A DNA stretch of 64,000 bases from Ornithinibacillus gellani (GCF_003730295.1 NZ_QTSZ01000041.1:1-64000); one strand, 5' to 3'; shown: positions 19,574 to 29,150, numbered from the stretch's first letter. The notes: generated by a model from the sequence alone, not told the origin. Translations and numbers: made by a program.

Positions 19574-19625
19574 AATCATCAGTGGAGGGTGAAGTCCCAG
19601 CCCCCATGATTGAAGCTTCACTTTA
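19574..19625 (-). repeat. Partial inverted copy of the dispersed repeat
   Basis: On the minus strand it reads AAAGTGAAGCTTCAATCATGGGGG ... CCTCCACTGATGATT, the first hairpin of the element only. It abuts the purC stop codon and would form a hairpin in that mRNA. Confidence 0.6.
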
Positions 19626-20306
19626 AATGTCGAGCATTATTTTTTCTAATTCTAACGGAGAAATGACGTTACCATCTTGATAGGCACGCATATTGCCTCC
19701 AGAAATTTCATCGATGAGAATCAGCTCACCATCTTTATTGCGGCCAAATTCCAATTTAATATCATATAGCTCTAGGCCCTTTTTCGCCAATTCTTCTTTT
19801 ACAATACCTGATATTTCCTGGGTACGTTGCTTGAGTATCTCATATTCTTCACTTGTCAGAATGCCGAGCATATCGAGCGCATCTTTGGAAATTGGTGGAT
19901 CCTGGCGTTCATCGTCCTTCAGTGTAACCTCTACAAATGCATCAAGGGGTTGTCCTTCTAAAGCATACAGGCCATAGCGACGTAAAAAGCTGCCCACTGC
20001 ACGGTATCGGCAAATGACCTCCAGTCCTTTACCAAATACATTTGCTGGAATTACGGTCATCGTCGCATCATCTATGTTTGCTGCTACATAATGAGTTGGA
20101 ATACCTGCTGCTTGTAACCGTTCAAAGAAAAATTTGGTTAGCTTTAAGCCTGCTTGCCCGACTCCTTCTATTGTCAAACCAACCGTATTTGCACCAGGAT
20201 CAAATTTGCCATCTGTTCCTGTTACATCATCCTTGAACTTTAACAGAATATGTCCATCCCCCAGCTCGTAAACATCCTTGGTTTTACCAGAAAAAATTAG
20301 ATTCAT
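19623..20306 (-). CDS. purC: SAICAR synthase (PurC-type), orphan
   Basis: A 227-residue phosphoribosylaminoimidazole-succinocarboxamide synthase-type enzyme; the reaction joins CAIR and aspartate using ATP in purine synthesis. SGKTKDVYELGDGHILLKFKD is the glycine-rich N-terminal motif, EVICRYRAVGSF lines the active site, and DIKLEFGRNKDGELILIDEISGGNMR is the diagnostic C-terminal metal/ATP segment. It is of the shorter, divergent type and stands alone, not in a pur operon, so a main purC may exist elsewhere. No purine riboswitch is seen upstream. Confidence 0.88.
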   Translation of the reverse strand: MNLIFSGKTKDVYELGDGHILLKFKDDVTGTDGKFDPGANTVGLTIEGVGQAGLKLTKFFFERLQAAGIPTHYVAANIDDATMTVIPANVFGKGLEVICRYRAVGSFLRRYGLYALEGQPLDAFVEVTLKDDERQDPPISKDALDMLGILTSEEYEILKQRTQEISGIVKEELAKKGLELYDIKLEFGRNKDGELILIDEISGGNMRAYQDGNVISPLELEKIMLDI

Positions 20307-20440
20307 GGAAGGTTTCCTCTCTCGCCATAATTTATCGTCTGGCTGACAAACGACAGCCTACTTTCAAATCGTACCATATCCTTTCAACCTAGTAAATGAG
20401 GGAATATGTACCGATTTGAAACTATTTCATACGGGTAGGC

Positions 20441-20725
20441 TTAATTGTCCCCAACTTTGCTAACGAGCTTTTGTATCCCTGCAATAGTAAAAAATAAAAC
20501 CACAATGATAATGCCATAGGTCAGTATTTCACGAAATATCCCTTTTTCAAAATGCCCAACAAACCAATTCCCACCATAATAGATACAAAGTGTAGCAAAC
20601 ATAACACCAGCTACATAAATTAGTGCAATTTTTATTCGAGCACCCCAGGATATTTTTTTAATTCGATTCCAATTTGTGTATATTGCTAAAGCAATGGCAA
20701 TCACAGCCAATATAACAGTAGACAT
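20441..20725 (-). CDS. Small three-helix membrane protein, unknown
   Basis: A 94-residue protein with hydrophobic segments near residues 3-18, 31-50 and 66-84, and a basic NWNRIKKISWGARIK loop. No family recognised. It lies alone between purC and the anti-sigma gene. Confidence 0.6.
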   Translation of the reverse strand: MSTVILAVIAIALAIYTNWNRIKKISWGARIKIALIYVAGVMFATLCIYYGGNWFVGHFEKGIFREILTYGIIIVVLFFTIAGIQKLVSKVGDN

Positions 20726-20819
20726 GTCGGCCCCCTAAGATGTGTCATCCCCTCTATTACGAAACAGCATATCTTATGGTTTCACCAACATGGTACCTTC
20801 CAATTAAACATTCTGCAAA

Positions 20820-22136
20820 CTATCTAACCTTCAATTTTACTGCTTGCTTTATTCTCGTAGGATAATCTTTAATACGAATGGTGATAGGACCCTTATCCCC
20901 AACATTTTCAACAGAAAAGTAAGTAATCATGTCTTCTGCTTCTGCTCCGTTATGTGAGCCTGTAGCTCCATCTGTTTCATAGGTGTTTCCATCATGATCC
21001 TGATATTGCCAATCAAATACACTATAAAAGTGATTCCTATCAAACTTGTCAGTTCGTTTGACCAAAAACTCCAGCTGAGCGACCTGATTAATCTTATCTA
21101 TTTTATATAATTCGAGCTTGTCATCTGGACGCTTTATTAAACGCTCATTCTCTAAATCTAGTACGACTTCCCGTTTATCTTTGTCTAATGCCCGAATACT
21201 TGAAAAGGTTAAATACAGGGGACCATCCTTTATAAAATAATTACTCTGCAAATAAAGAAGCTCCTCTGTATCGTTCACTTCCATACCAGAAACACCATTT
21301 TTAATTACAGCCCAAGCCTCACCAGCTTCATTTTCAATAGCTAAATCGTCAAATGCAAATAATTCCTTCGTATTCTCTTCATCATAATGGACACGAAGCG
21401 CCATTTTTGTTGGATAGATAATCAGTTCTTTAAATGTCAGCTTTTGCCCTTCCACAATGACTGTTTCATTTAAGGCGATCGTTTCTTTTTGATTGGCAAA
21501 TTTAGCTTGGTTAACTGGAAAGTTTACTTCAAATGTTGTGTTCGACTGTCCGGTTAATCTTGTCTTTATGCTTAACTGTTCAGGTAATTTCCCCTCATGA
21601 CCGAAGTCAATATCTATTCTTCCCTTCCCATCCCGGTGTGCCATACCACTATACATGGCATGGATTTCTTTGCCCCTTTCATCCAATATTTGCGTCTCTT
21701 CTAATATGCCATCTGGATTTACGTGATCACCGGATATGGAATAAAAGATAACAATCTTGGCGTCATCTGCAATCATTTCATCCACTTTAAACGTAATACC
21801 CTTGTCCGTGTCAGATTTTCCAACAATCTGGATATAGTCATGATCAATAGCTGACTCCAACCCTTTATCCCCTTGAATGACCGCTACAATCCTTTCCATT
21901 CCAGGTAGTTGACTCATATAATTGGCAAAAGCGGGCGACACACGAATTGATACGAGTAATAATAAAATAATAGCCGCAGCTGTACTACCCATTGCGACGG
22001 TTTGGAAGCATCGTCTTCGATGTTTCTTTGCCTGTTGTACACCTGCATGTATATAGGAATCTAACTGTTCGGGTATAGCCGTTTGATCATAATATTGCTT
22101 CATCTTCATCAGTTGTTCTTCTTCACGCTTATACAT
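20820..22136 (-). CDS. DUF4179 membrane protein, probable anti-sigma factor
   Basis: A 438-residue protein with a short cytoplasmic N-terminus (EEEQLMKMKQYYDQTAIPEQLDSYIHAGVQQAKK), one membrane helix (near residues 48-68) and a large outer DUF4179 domain. This domain pairs with ECF sigma factors in Bacillaceae and is thought to hold the sigma factor until an envelope signal arrives. The start codon overlaps the end of the sigma gene. ATG 22136 is nine bases behind AGGAGG; ATG 22142 is too close to it. No zinc-binding HxxxCxxC ASD motif is seen in the N-terminus. Confidence 0.82.
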   Translation of the reverse strand: MYKREEEQLMKMKQYYDQTAIPEQLDSYIHAGVQQAKKHRRRCFQTVAMGSTAAAIILLLLVSIRVSPAFANYMSQLPGMERIVAVIQGDKGLESAIDHDYIQIVGKSDTDKGITFKVDEMIADDAKIVIFYSISGDHVNPDGILEETQILDERGKEIHAMYSGMAHRDGKGRIDIDFGHEGKLPEQLSIKTRLTGQSNTTFEVNFPVNQAKFANQKETIALNETVIVEGQKLTFKELIIYPTKMALRVHYDEENTKELFAFDDLAIENEAGEAWAVIKNGVSGMEVNDTEELLYLQSNYFIKDGPLYLTFSSIRALDKDKREVVLDLENERLIKRPDDKLELYKIDKINQVAQLEFLVKRTDKFDRNHFYSVFDWQYQDHDGNTYETDGATGSHNGAEAEDMITYFSVENVGDKGPITIRIKDYPTRIKQAVKLKVR

Positions 22137-22650
22137 GGTCATTCCCCTCCTTTGCCAGCGCTTGTCGAAGCTGTTTTAATGCTTGATGCAGCCAGGTTTT
22201 AATGGTTCCTGTTGGTCGATTTACTGCAGCTGCTATTTGCTCAATCGTTAGATCTTGAAAATACTTTAAGATAATAATTTCCTGCAGTTTTGGCTCCAGC
22301 TGTTGAACGGCTTCCTCCATTTGCAAGCGCAAGTCCTTCTCTTCCTTCTCCCCTATTTCCTGAAGGCTGCTATCATCTGCGGATATACGCTGCTGTCGTC
22401 TACATTCATCCATACAATAATTCATCATAATTCTGGTAATCCAAGTGGAAAAATAGGTTGGATTTCTTAACTTTTTTATATGCTTCAGAGCACGGAAGGC
22501 TGTTTCCTGGATAGCCTCCAGTGCATCCTGTTCATTTTTCAAATACGAAAGCGCAATGCGATATAGCTTGGCTTTCTCCTGATGTAATAACATTTCAAAC
22601 GCTGCTGTATCTCCTTTTTTCGCAGCTTTCACCAGTTTCAGGGTGTCCAT
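22129..22650 (-). CDS. ECF-type RNA polymerase sigma factor
   Basis: A 173-residue ECF sigma factor. Region 2 covers ALSYLKNEQDALEAIQETAFRALKHI with FSTWITRIMMNYC; region 4 carries LQEIIILKYFQDLTIEQIAAAVNRPTGTIKTWLHQALKQL, a helix-turn-helix for -35 recognition. It resembles the SigV/YlaC-size group, but the paralogue cannot be fixed. The downstream gene overlaps it and encodes its likely membrane anti-sigma factor. Confidence 0.92.
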   Translation of the reverse strand: MDTLKLVKAAKKGDTAAFEMLLHQEKAKLYRIALSYLKNEQDALEAIQETAFRALKHIKKLRNPTYFSTWITRIMMNYCMDECRRQQRISADDSSLQEIGEKEEKDLRLQMEEAVQQLEPKLQEIIILKYFQDLTIEQIAAAVNRPTGTIKTWLHQALKQLRQALAKEGNDHV

Positions 22651-22706
22651 CTCCCCACCTCAACTTTCTCTCTATCTATTAGACGTACTGGGGCAGCAAA
22701 CGGTTT

Positions 22707-23669
22707 TCATATATTACGACTTTTTTCCATTCGCCAAATATGTGGTTGATCCTGTCCGCATAAGCCAGTAATTGCTTTTCCCTCACTTGGCACATATACG
22801 ACGGTGTGAAGTGTACCAAAAAAACCTTTATAATCAGTAAAAAATAACGGAGATGCTTGGGAATGAAACATGTCATAAGCAGCCATTGGGGACAGGTTGT
22901 TACTGGATTGGCTCCATATAAATGCTCCACGTTTCCTCCCATGTTCGACCATTCCGTCCCGATTAAATCGCTTTAAATGTTCTGTCTCAAAATGATTGGT
23001 GCATGTCAATAATTCAGGACAGTCCCTCACAACAACGTTATCAGGTGTCGCTTCGACAATGACCATATTTCCTTGATAATCGAGCAGGGAATAATTATAA
23101 CAATGACGATGAGGCACATGATGCAGCAGTTCCATTGCTTCGGCTATCGTGCCACATTGATTAAGCAGCATACGGATAATAGTTGTCGCCATAAACCCAT
23201 GTATATTGCTTCCTGTATTTACAAAGTGCAAGCCGGCAACAAGACCTGCTTCATTCATGCCATCCAATCTCCCTACCACATGCTGACTAAAACCCATACT
23301 TGCATAGCCTTGATTCGGCTTAACGAAAACGAATCGCGCATCATACATATCCGGACTAAAATCATAATTCCGTGCATATACGTTTTTATGTGCGTGTGCT
23401 GTACAGCCCATCGCCGGCATAGCTGCTCCATATCCGCTATATGCTGTTAATACAGCAGGAATATCCATTCCCAAGCCATCCGCAAGTCCAGTCAATTCTT
23501 CTAGTAGAATGGGGTCTATTTGGGCACACCATGCTTCTATCTCATTGCCTGCAACCGCTGAGGTCAGTGCCGACACAGGTTTGTCACGCAGCTTGCGGCC
23601 TTGCTGGTAGCCGATTTCGTATGGACTTCCTTCTAACTTGATTACTTCCAGATCAACGTCTAACTTCAT
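22707..23669 (-). CDS. C45-family peptidase / linear amide C-N hydrolase
   Basis: A 320-residue Ntn-hydrolase related to acyl-CoA:6-aminopenicillanate acyltransferase. Cys89 in MGCTA is the expected autoproteolytic nucleophile, followed by YARNYDF. GRLDGMNEAGLVAGLHFVN is another family segment. Members hydrolyse or transfer linear amides; substrate unknown. Its start overlaps the end of the MerR gene by 17 bases, so both are one operon and the regulator's ligand may relate to the enzyme's substrate. Confidence 0.85.
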   Translation of the reverse strand: MKLDVDLEVIKLEGSPYEIGYQQGRKLRDKPVSALTSAVAGNEIEAWCAQIDPILLEELTGLADGLGMDIPAVLTAYSGYGAAMPAMGCTAHAHKNVYARNYDFSPDMYDARFVFVKPNQGYASMGFSQHVVGRLDGMNEAGLVAGLHFVNTGSNIHGFMATTIIRMLLNQCGTIAEAMELLHHVPHRHCYNYSLLDYQGNMVIVEATPDNVVVRDCPELLTCTNHFETEHLKRFNRDGMVEHGRKRGAFIWSQSSNNLSPMAAYDMFHSQASPLFFTDYKGFFGTLHTVVYVPSEGKAITGLCGQDQPHIWRMEKSRNI

Positions 23670-24438
23670 CGCTTATTCCCTCCCCAAGCTGCATCACCGG
23701 CACGATAATCATCATATCGGTTAAATCTGTGTGCGGATACCACTCCATCATAGCGCCTGTTGGAATCCAGTTGTGCTCCTGCACATGCTGTAACAGCATC
23801 GTATAACCGTCTGCAATCTTTTGAAAGCGAGCATCAAAGGGCATTCCCAGAACAACGGTCGCTGGCATTTGTGTACAATAAAACTGCTGTTGCTGTAGTT
23901 TGCTAGCTTGTGTTTCAGAGACTGTAAAACCGATTCGCGCCTGGATAAGATCTTTTCCAGATATATATTGAAGATAGCTGGAATCAATAGAAATCCCCAT
24001 GTTCCGTAAAAGCTTCATATTCCTTTGAAAATGCGTATAAAATTGCCCAGGCTTTGCTGCAGCTTCAAACCATACCATCCATTCCGCAGATTTTTCCATC
24101 AGGTACACCTGTTTCTGCTGGGTGCCCGCCAAATATTGTAGACTAATATCTAGTTGTTGTTTTCTTTTCTTTAATTCTTTCCGCCATTCGGCTACCATAC
24201 TTTGCTGCTTATCTTCGTTTGCTTCAACATATTGGCGTATATGTTCAATGGAAATACCTGCGAAGCGAAGACTAGCACACATTCTTGCAGTCTGAATTTG
24301 CGCTTCATGGTACAGACGGTAATGATTATTGCGATGTCTTTTAGGCAGAAGCAGACCTTGTTCCTCATAATAGCGCAGACTACTTTTCGGAATAGCCGTA
24401 CGATTGGAAAACTCCTGTATCTTCATCAGTCCATTCAA
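23653..24438 (-). CDS. MerR-family regulator with GyrI-like effector domain
   Basis: A 261-residue regulator. The winged helix reads IQEFSNRTAIPKSSLRYYEEQGLLLPKR, then a dimer helix (KRKQQLDISLQYL). The C-terminal ~140 residues fit a GyrI-like small-molecule domain, as in BmrR or Mta. I chose TTG 24438, six bases after AGGGAGGG; the ATG at 24426 is 18 bases away from the site. The gene is translationally coupled to the C45 peptidase gene. Confidence 0.82.
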   Translation of the reverse strand: MNGLMKIQEFSNRTAIPKSSLRYYEEQGLLLPKRHRNNHYRLYHEAQIQTARMCASLRFAGISIEHIRQYVEANEDKQQSMVAEWRKELKKRKQQLDISLQYLAGTQQKQVYLMEKSAEWMVWFEAAAKPGQFYTHFQRNMKLLRNMGISIDSSYLQYISGKDLIQARIGFTVSETQASKLQQQQFYCTQMPATVVLGMPFDARFQKIADGYTMLLQHVQEHNWIPTGAMMEWYPHTDLTDMMIIVPVMQLGEGISDEVRR

Positions 24439-24506
24439 CTTCTTCCCTCCCTGGAATCCTTTTCTATTATCATCATAAACCCTCAAGTAACTTGAAGGTC
24501 AAGGTA

Positions 24507-24664
24507 AAGTGAAACTTCAATCAGGGGATTCGCAATTCCCCCACTGATTGTTAGTTGAACCAATCAGGCCTTTACTGGCTGTTTGATCCCCCACTAACAA
24601 TACTTATGATAAAACAAAACTCATGACGTGGGGGACTTACAGCCAGTTTATTCTATGGTAAAAA
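24507..24664 (+). repeat. Dispersed hairpin repeat, copy 3
   Basis: AAGTGAAACTTCAATCAGGGG to ACAGCCAGTTTATTCTATGG, with the same two-hairpin design as the other copies. It fills the gap between the end of the lasso operon and the divergently placed MerR gene's promoter side, so it may act as a terminator for the lasso operon. Confidence 0.85.
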
Positions 24665-24672
24665 AAAAGAAA

Positions 24673-25659
24673 TTACTTCCGTTTGAGCTGCAGCACATTG
24701 ATTTCCGGTGGATTGAATAAACGTAGCTTAACAGCAGCGATGGCGTCACTACTGCCAAGTCCTGCACTAACATATTGCTTGTTGCCCTCATATTCCCAGA
24801 GCCCCTGCACCCGATTTTGCGGTGGAAACATGCTGTTAGGTTCATACCAGGGTTCCGGTATATACATCGCACCGTAAAAAGGGATCCGAATTTGTCCACC
24901 ATGATAATGACCGGCGATAATTAAATCATAATGATGCCATTCCGTAAGTGGGTCTTCTTTGATATAATCCACACGGGCATCCACAATCGGAAAATGATTC
25001 AATGCTACAACAACCTGATTCTCCTTATCAAAAATAGCAGCCGCTTGCATGGCATCCCATAATTGCTTTTGATATTCCCGATAGTCCGGTTGCTCCGCAT
25101 GCTGAGAATGGAATGTACCATTCACACGTCCAATCACCTCAGGGTCCGCTGCAACAGCAAAATCAAAATAGACAAATTGAACTGCTGATTGTTCACGTTC
25201 CATCGTGTAATAGCTTTCCAATAGTGTCGCACCGCGTTTTTCTATTTCTTTGATAAAATCACTTTTTCCAAATGCAGGTTCAATTGCATAGCTGAATGGG
25301 TCCGCATTTCCCTTCACAAATAAAATCGGCGTTTCCCTTGATAAGCCCTCCAACAGTTCGTAAAACGGTGCTGTATGCGTGCTATCCGGCCGATGTAGCA
25401 TATCTCCCGTTATCACAACAACATCATAGGCTACTGCATTTATTTTCTTTAATAAGCGTTGTTGTTGTTTACCAAATCGTTTTTCATGTAAATCGGTAAT
25501 TTGAAGAATGGTAAAACCCTCCAGGTCCTCCGGCAAATCAGCTATATAAATGATTTCTTTTTCGATGTGGATACGATTATTCTCCCACAGAATCAATCCG
25601 CAGACGAGAGCTGTAGCAATCAGCACCCCTAAGCGTATTTGTTTTAAATTTTTTAGCAT
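24673..25659 (-). CDS. Membrane-anchored metallophosphoesterase, last gene of lasso operon
   Basis: A 328-residue calcineurin-like phosphoesterase (YkuE/YaeI group). An N-terminal membrane helix (residues 8-26) is followed by the metal motifs DLHE, GDM, GNADP (in place of GNHE), NHFP and GHYHGGQ. Arg/Lys before the helix suggest the enzyme domain faces outside. It starts 16 nt after the ABC exporter stop on the same strand, so it is probably co-transcribed. A phosphoesterase is not a standard paeninodin-cluster gene; with a peptide kinase in the operon, action on the exported phosphopeptide is a tempting but untested idea. It may instead be an unrelated passenger. Confidence 0.85.
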   Translation of the reverse strand: MLKNLKQIRLGVLIATALVCGLILWENNRIHIEKEIIYIADLPEDLEGFTILQITDLHEKRFGKQQQRLLKKINAVAYDVVVITGDMLHRPDSTHTAPFYELLEGLSRETPILFVKGNADPFSYAIEPAFGKSDFIKEIEKRGATLLESYYTMEREQSAVQFVYFDFAVAADPEVIGRVNGTFHSQHAEQPDYREYQKQLWDAMQAAAIFDKENQVVVALNHFPIVDARVDYIKEDPLTEWHHYDLIIAGHYHGGQIRIPFYGAMYIPEPWYEPNSMFPPQNRVQGLWEYEGNKQYVSAGLGSSDAIAAVKLRLFNPPEINVLQLKRK

Positions 25660-25675
25660 GCTGCCCCTTTCCCAC

Positions 25676-27475
25676 CTAATTATTTCCTACCTCCAGTTGG
25701 CTTTGCAGAAGTGTTTGAAAAATCCCCTTCTTTTCATGCTTTAACTGATTAAAGCCACCTGCTTGCATCAGTTTCCCTTCATCCAAAACAATGACTTGAT
25801 CTGCATTACGAATGGTGGATAATCGATGTGCAATGACTAACACAGTCATTTTTCCATGCAGTTTTTCCAGGGCTTCCTGAATATGTGCCTCGTTTTCCGT
25901 ATCCAATGCACTTGTCGCTTCATCTAGTACAAGCATTGCTGGCTTTCTCAAAATAGCCCTTGCCAATACAAGCCGCTGCCGCTCCCCACCGGAGAGCTTG
26001 ATGCCGCGATCACCAATACGCGTATCCAATCCTTGTGGTAATTGTTTGACAAAATCTGCCGCAGATGAAAATGCCAATGCCTCCCACAGTTCTTCCTCTG
26101 TAGCCTGCGGTGCAACGAGCAGCATGTTTTCACGAACACTTGCATGAAACAAAAATGGCTCCTGCGGCACATAGCTGATGGAACGTCGCCAGGCAGGCAA
26201 CGCGTCATTCGTCAATCTATTCCCATCAACAAGAATTGCTCCAGATTCTGGATGATTCAATCCCATCACCAAATCAATTAATGTACTTTTTCCTGCTCCT
26301 GATCTACCAACAATTGCAGTCATCTGATTTGCAGGTATAGAGAAATGAATATCTTTTAACGCATATCTTTCCTCCTGCTTGTTGTAACGGAAGGAAACCC
26401 CATGACAGATCAGCTCTTGTTGCATGGTTAACCTCTTGTCCACATCAGAATCAGTGCGCTGAAACTCCCGTGCCAGCCTGCTTTCCTGTTGCAGATTACG
26501 GACCGCCTGGAACGAAGGCAGCGTAGAAGCAATTTGTTCCAGATGATGCTGTATGCCAGTCACACTGGGCCAAAGTCTGGAAAAAATAATGATAATTAGA
26601 ATAAGCTGCATACCTTGTGCCTGAAATACAGTAACAGCAATAAAGATAAACGATGCAATTAATAAAGAGGAAGCAATTTTATAATACATCTGTGACATCG
26701 TCTTAAGCCTTGTATAATGAACTTGCTGATCACGCATTTTCGCAGTAATATCTTCATACCATGCAGCACGCGATGCTTCCAGTGTGTTACTTTTGATATC
26801 CTTCATGCCATTGATTTGGTCTGTTAAACCACCCAAATAATCCTTACCAAGTTCAAAATTATAGGCACCTAAGGCAAGCGAACGCTTTAGAAAGATACGA
26901 TTAAAAAACAATAACACCAATCCAAAGCAAAGCACCATCAGCGTGATACCTGGCGCCAACCATAGAGCCAGACCGATTTGTATCAAAGTGAAGATAAAAG
27001 AAGACATAAATTGCAAAATCGCATAGGCACCAGTGCCGACTCTTGAAATTTCTCCAGTCATTAAGTGAATCAAATCAGAGCTTCTCCGTTTTATAAAGAA
27101 ATCCCAATTGGCATGAAGTAAGGAATGATACGTTTCCATACGTAAATGACGAAAATAACAATGTTGAATAGCTGCGTTTTTAACCATAATGCTGCGTTGT
27201 AATACGTTCTGACCAACAGCAATCACTACATATATAGATAATATAATCGGCAATCCATAGGCAGCAGGAATAAGTTGAAATGTTTCAAATAACCCCGTCA
27301 ATGGTGTGCCACCTGTATCCATTTCTACAAGGCCGGTCATGCCAATCATCGGGATCAATAGGACAATTCCAACCCCTTCCAATAAACTAATGATGAGCAT
27401 GGCGACTAGATTGATATAAAGCTTTTTACCAGAAAAAACATGAAGCTGTCTTATAAAATACCATATGGTACGCAT
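25676..27475 (-). CDS. Lasso peptide ABC exporter (D protein)
   Basis: A 599-residue half-transporter: about six membrane helices (to residue ~310) fused to an ATPase with Walker A GRSGAGKST, signature LSGGERQRLVLARA, Walker B MLVLDEATSALD and switch His IAHRLST. It is the D component that exports the matured lasso peptide and often gives immunity. There is no N-terminal C39 peptidase domain, which fits a system where B1/B2 remove the leader. It lies 15 nt after the nucleotidyltransferase gene. Confidence 0.92.
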   Translation of the reverse strand: MRTIWYFIRQLHVFSGKKLYINLVAMLIISLLEGVGIVLLIPMIGMTGLVEMDTGGTPLTGLFETFQLIPAAYGLPIILSIYVVIAVGQNVLQRSIMVKNAAIQHCYFRHLRMETYHSLLHANWDFFIKRRSSDLIHLMTGEISRVGTGAYAILQFMSSFIFTLIQIGLALWLAPGITLMVLCFGLVLLFFNRIFLKRSLALGAYNFELGKDYLGGLTDQINGMKDIKSNTLEASRAAWYEDITAKMRDQQVHYTRLKTMSQMYYKIASSLLIASFIFIAVTVFQAQGMQLILIIIIFSRLWPSVTGIQHHLEQIASTLPSFQAVRNLQQESRLAREFQRTDSDVDKRLTMQQELICHGVSFRYNKQEERYALKDIHFSIPANQMTAIVGRSGAGKSTLIDLVMGLNHPESGAILVDGNRLTNDALPAWRRSISYVPQEPFLFHASVRENMLLVAPQATEEELWEALAFSSAADFVKQLPQGLDTRIGDRGIKLSGGERQRLVLARAILRKPAMLVLDEATSALDTENEAHIQEALEKLHGKMTVLVIAHRLSTIRNADQVIVLDEGKLMQAGGFNQLKHEKKGIFQTLLQSQLEVGNN

Positions 27476-27489
27476 GCAGCCCCCTCCCT

Positions 27490-28695
27490 TCAGCTTCCTT
27501 CCTGTTCCATTGAACCCATTACTTCATGCATTTCTCCCCTGCCTTTCGTGCGTCGTTTACGTTTTCGCCAAATGATTAAGAAAGGACGAAGTGGAAAATA
27601 CAGCAAATGGAGCTGCTGTGGCAGCGGAAAGGTCACAACATCTGCAGGATAAGGAAATAATTGACTACTCGCAAATAATATTTTCATTGGAAATGTCCGT
27701 AGTGAAGCTATATTTCTTTGATGATGCAGGGCAATTGATTTTTCCAATGGTAAACGATGTAAATGAACCATCTGCTCTAAGTAAAAGACTGTTTGTTGCG
27801 CAAGCGCAATCGTTTTCGAATGAACTGGATACAGCTTGAAATACGGCTCAGCGTATGTAAAGCCAAAAATATCCCCATGTAAGATGAGTGCTTGAGCCAC
27901 CGCTGGACGATAATGGTTGTACTTCATACGTTGCTCCAGCTGCCTCCAATCCAAATCCTTTTGGAGCAGCTGATGAATATCCATTAACCAACGCAGACGT
28001 GACCAGCCATGGCGAGCACCATGCATGATTAAAAATAAAAACAAATCTTCCTTGCCAAGCATCCATGCCCTGCTATTCTTATCACAGGCCTGTTTACGCT
28101 CCCATAAATCAGAAAATCTTGGTTCCTTTCCAGGTCCGGGATGCAAGCGCCAATGCAGCTCTAATTTAATATGACGTTCAGGATGAAAATAAGAAAAATG
28201 ATGATGACGCCACTTCCAATCTCCTAGTACAGAATCTATATATTCATGCTTCACATAACCTTGTTCCAACAATAGCTGCTCCGTTGTTTCCAGTTGTTGG
28301 AGCGGGATGAGCACATCAATGTCAGCTGAAGTACGCAAGGATAAATCACCATATAAGTATTCACCAAGATGAGGACCTTTTAAAAATAAAGCCTTGGTGG
28401 AATGGGCATCAAAACAGGCTGCAAGTTGTTCCATCTCTGCACGATACCGCAGCATACGGAATGTATTTCTTTCATACTCCCGGCTAAACGATAGTGCTAT
28501 TGCTTTTGGTAATAAGATTCCGGCCCATCGTTGCTGAAGAATTGGATACAACCGGTGGTGGATAGCGAGCGTTTGTATATCCTTCCAATCGAATGATTTT
28601 AATTCTTGTGTGTCAGGCACCGCATCTTTCTGAATTACAGTCATCATCCATTGCAATTCTTTTGGCACCCGGCTCCAATCTAACAGCTTTTGCAT
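27490..28695 (-). CDS. Lasso-cluster nucleotidyltransferase family protein (NT)
   Basis: A 401-residue protein of the uncharacterised nucleotidyltransferase family found in paeninodin-type clusters (PF14907-like). The core motif is FLKGPHLGEYLYGDLSLRTSADIDVLIP, where DID provides two metal-binding carboxylates; KLELHWRLHP follows. The role in lasso clusters is not settled; modification of the phosphorylated peptide tail or a protective role are possible. Start ATG 28695 overlaps the B2 stop, keeping the operon compact. A GTG four codons earlier is an alternative. Confidence 0.85.
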   Translation of the reverse strand: MQKLLDWSRVPKELQWMMTVIQKDAVPDTQELKSFDWKDIQTLAIHHRLYPILQQRWAGILLPKAIALSFSREYERNTFRMLRYRAEMEQLAACFDAHSTKALFLKGPHLGEYLYGDLSLRTSADIDVLIPLQQLETTEQLLLEQGYVKHEYIDSVLGDWKWRHHHFSYFHPERHIKLELHWRLHPGPGKEPRFSDLWERKQACDKNSRAWMLGKEDLFLFLIMHGARHGWSRLRWLMDIHQLLQKDLDWRQLEQRMKYNHYRPAVAQALILHGDIFGFTYAEPYFKLYPVHSKTIALAQQTVFYLEQMVHLHRLPLEKSIALHHQRNIASLRTFPMKILFASSQLFPYPADVVTFPLPQQLHLLYFPLRPFLIIWRKRKRRTKGRGEMHEVMGSMEQEGS

Positions 28696-29150
28696 GATGT
28701 GCCCCACCTATCTTCCTGAATAGCAAACTGGCCGACCACCGTGTAGCGCTCCATCCCAGCCTGCCCCGTTATATAGAACGGACCACTACGTACCCAAGCA
28801 TGGGCGACAAGCTCACCAGTACAATCTCGCGCTGTCCCTAGATAAAGTGTGCACGGAATCTTTCTTCGCTTCAGCATGTTGATGACCGCTAAAGCCTGAA
28901 CAAGACATTTACTCTCCCACCATGTATAACGACTAGCCATTTCTATTGCAGCCGATATGGAGGCAAGCAATTGCTTTGTTTCCGGATGGTATGCCAAACT
29001 GGATTCAGTCATTGGTTCTCCCAATTTTCCTGCAACCTGATGGAAGGGCTGCTGCTTTTTCAAGCGCGCCCAGCCTAAGAATACATAAGCTTCCAAAAGG
29101 AGAACCTTCATTTGCCATGATAACGCAGCAAATGCTCTTATCTTATTCAT
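28680..29150 (-). CDS. Lasso peptide leader peptidase B2
   Basis: A 156-residue transglutaminase-like cysteine protease. The catalytic Cys lies in WWESKCLVQALAV (Cys82) and the His in ELVAHAWVRSG (His117), as in McjB-type enzymes. It removes the leader from the precursor after the conserved Thr(-2). The Asp of the classical triad is not obvious in the short tail after His, but split B2 proteins vary there. The start overlaps the B1 end by eight bases. Confidence 0.92.
   Translation of the reverse strand: MNKIRAFAALSWQMKVLLLEAYVFLGWARLKKQQPFHQVAGKLGEPMTESSLAYHPETKQLLASISAAIEMASRYTWWESKCLVQALAVINMLKRRKIPCTLYLGTARDCTGELVAHAWVRSGPFYITGQAGMERYTVVGQFAIQEDRWGTSCKSC

Noticed and set aside
20307-20440. 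Purine riboswitch upstream of purC
   Set aside because: No conserved junction or loop sequence of the purine aptamer could be found.
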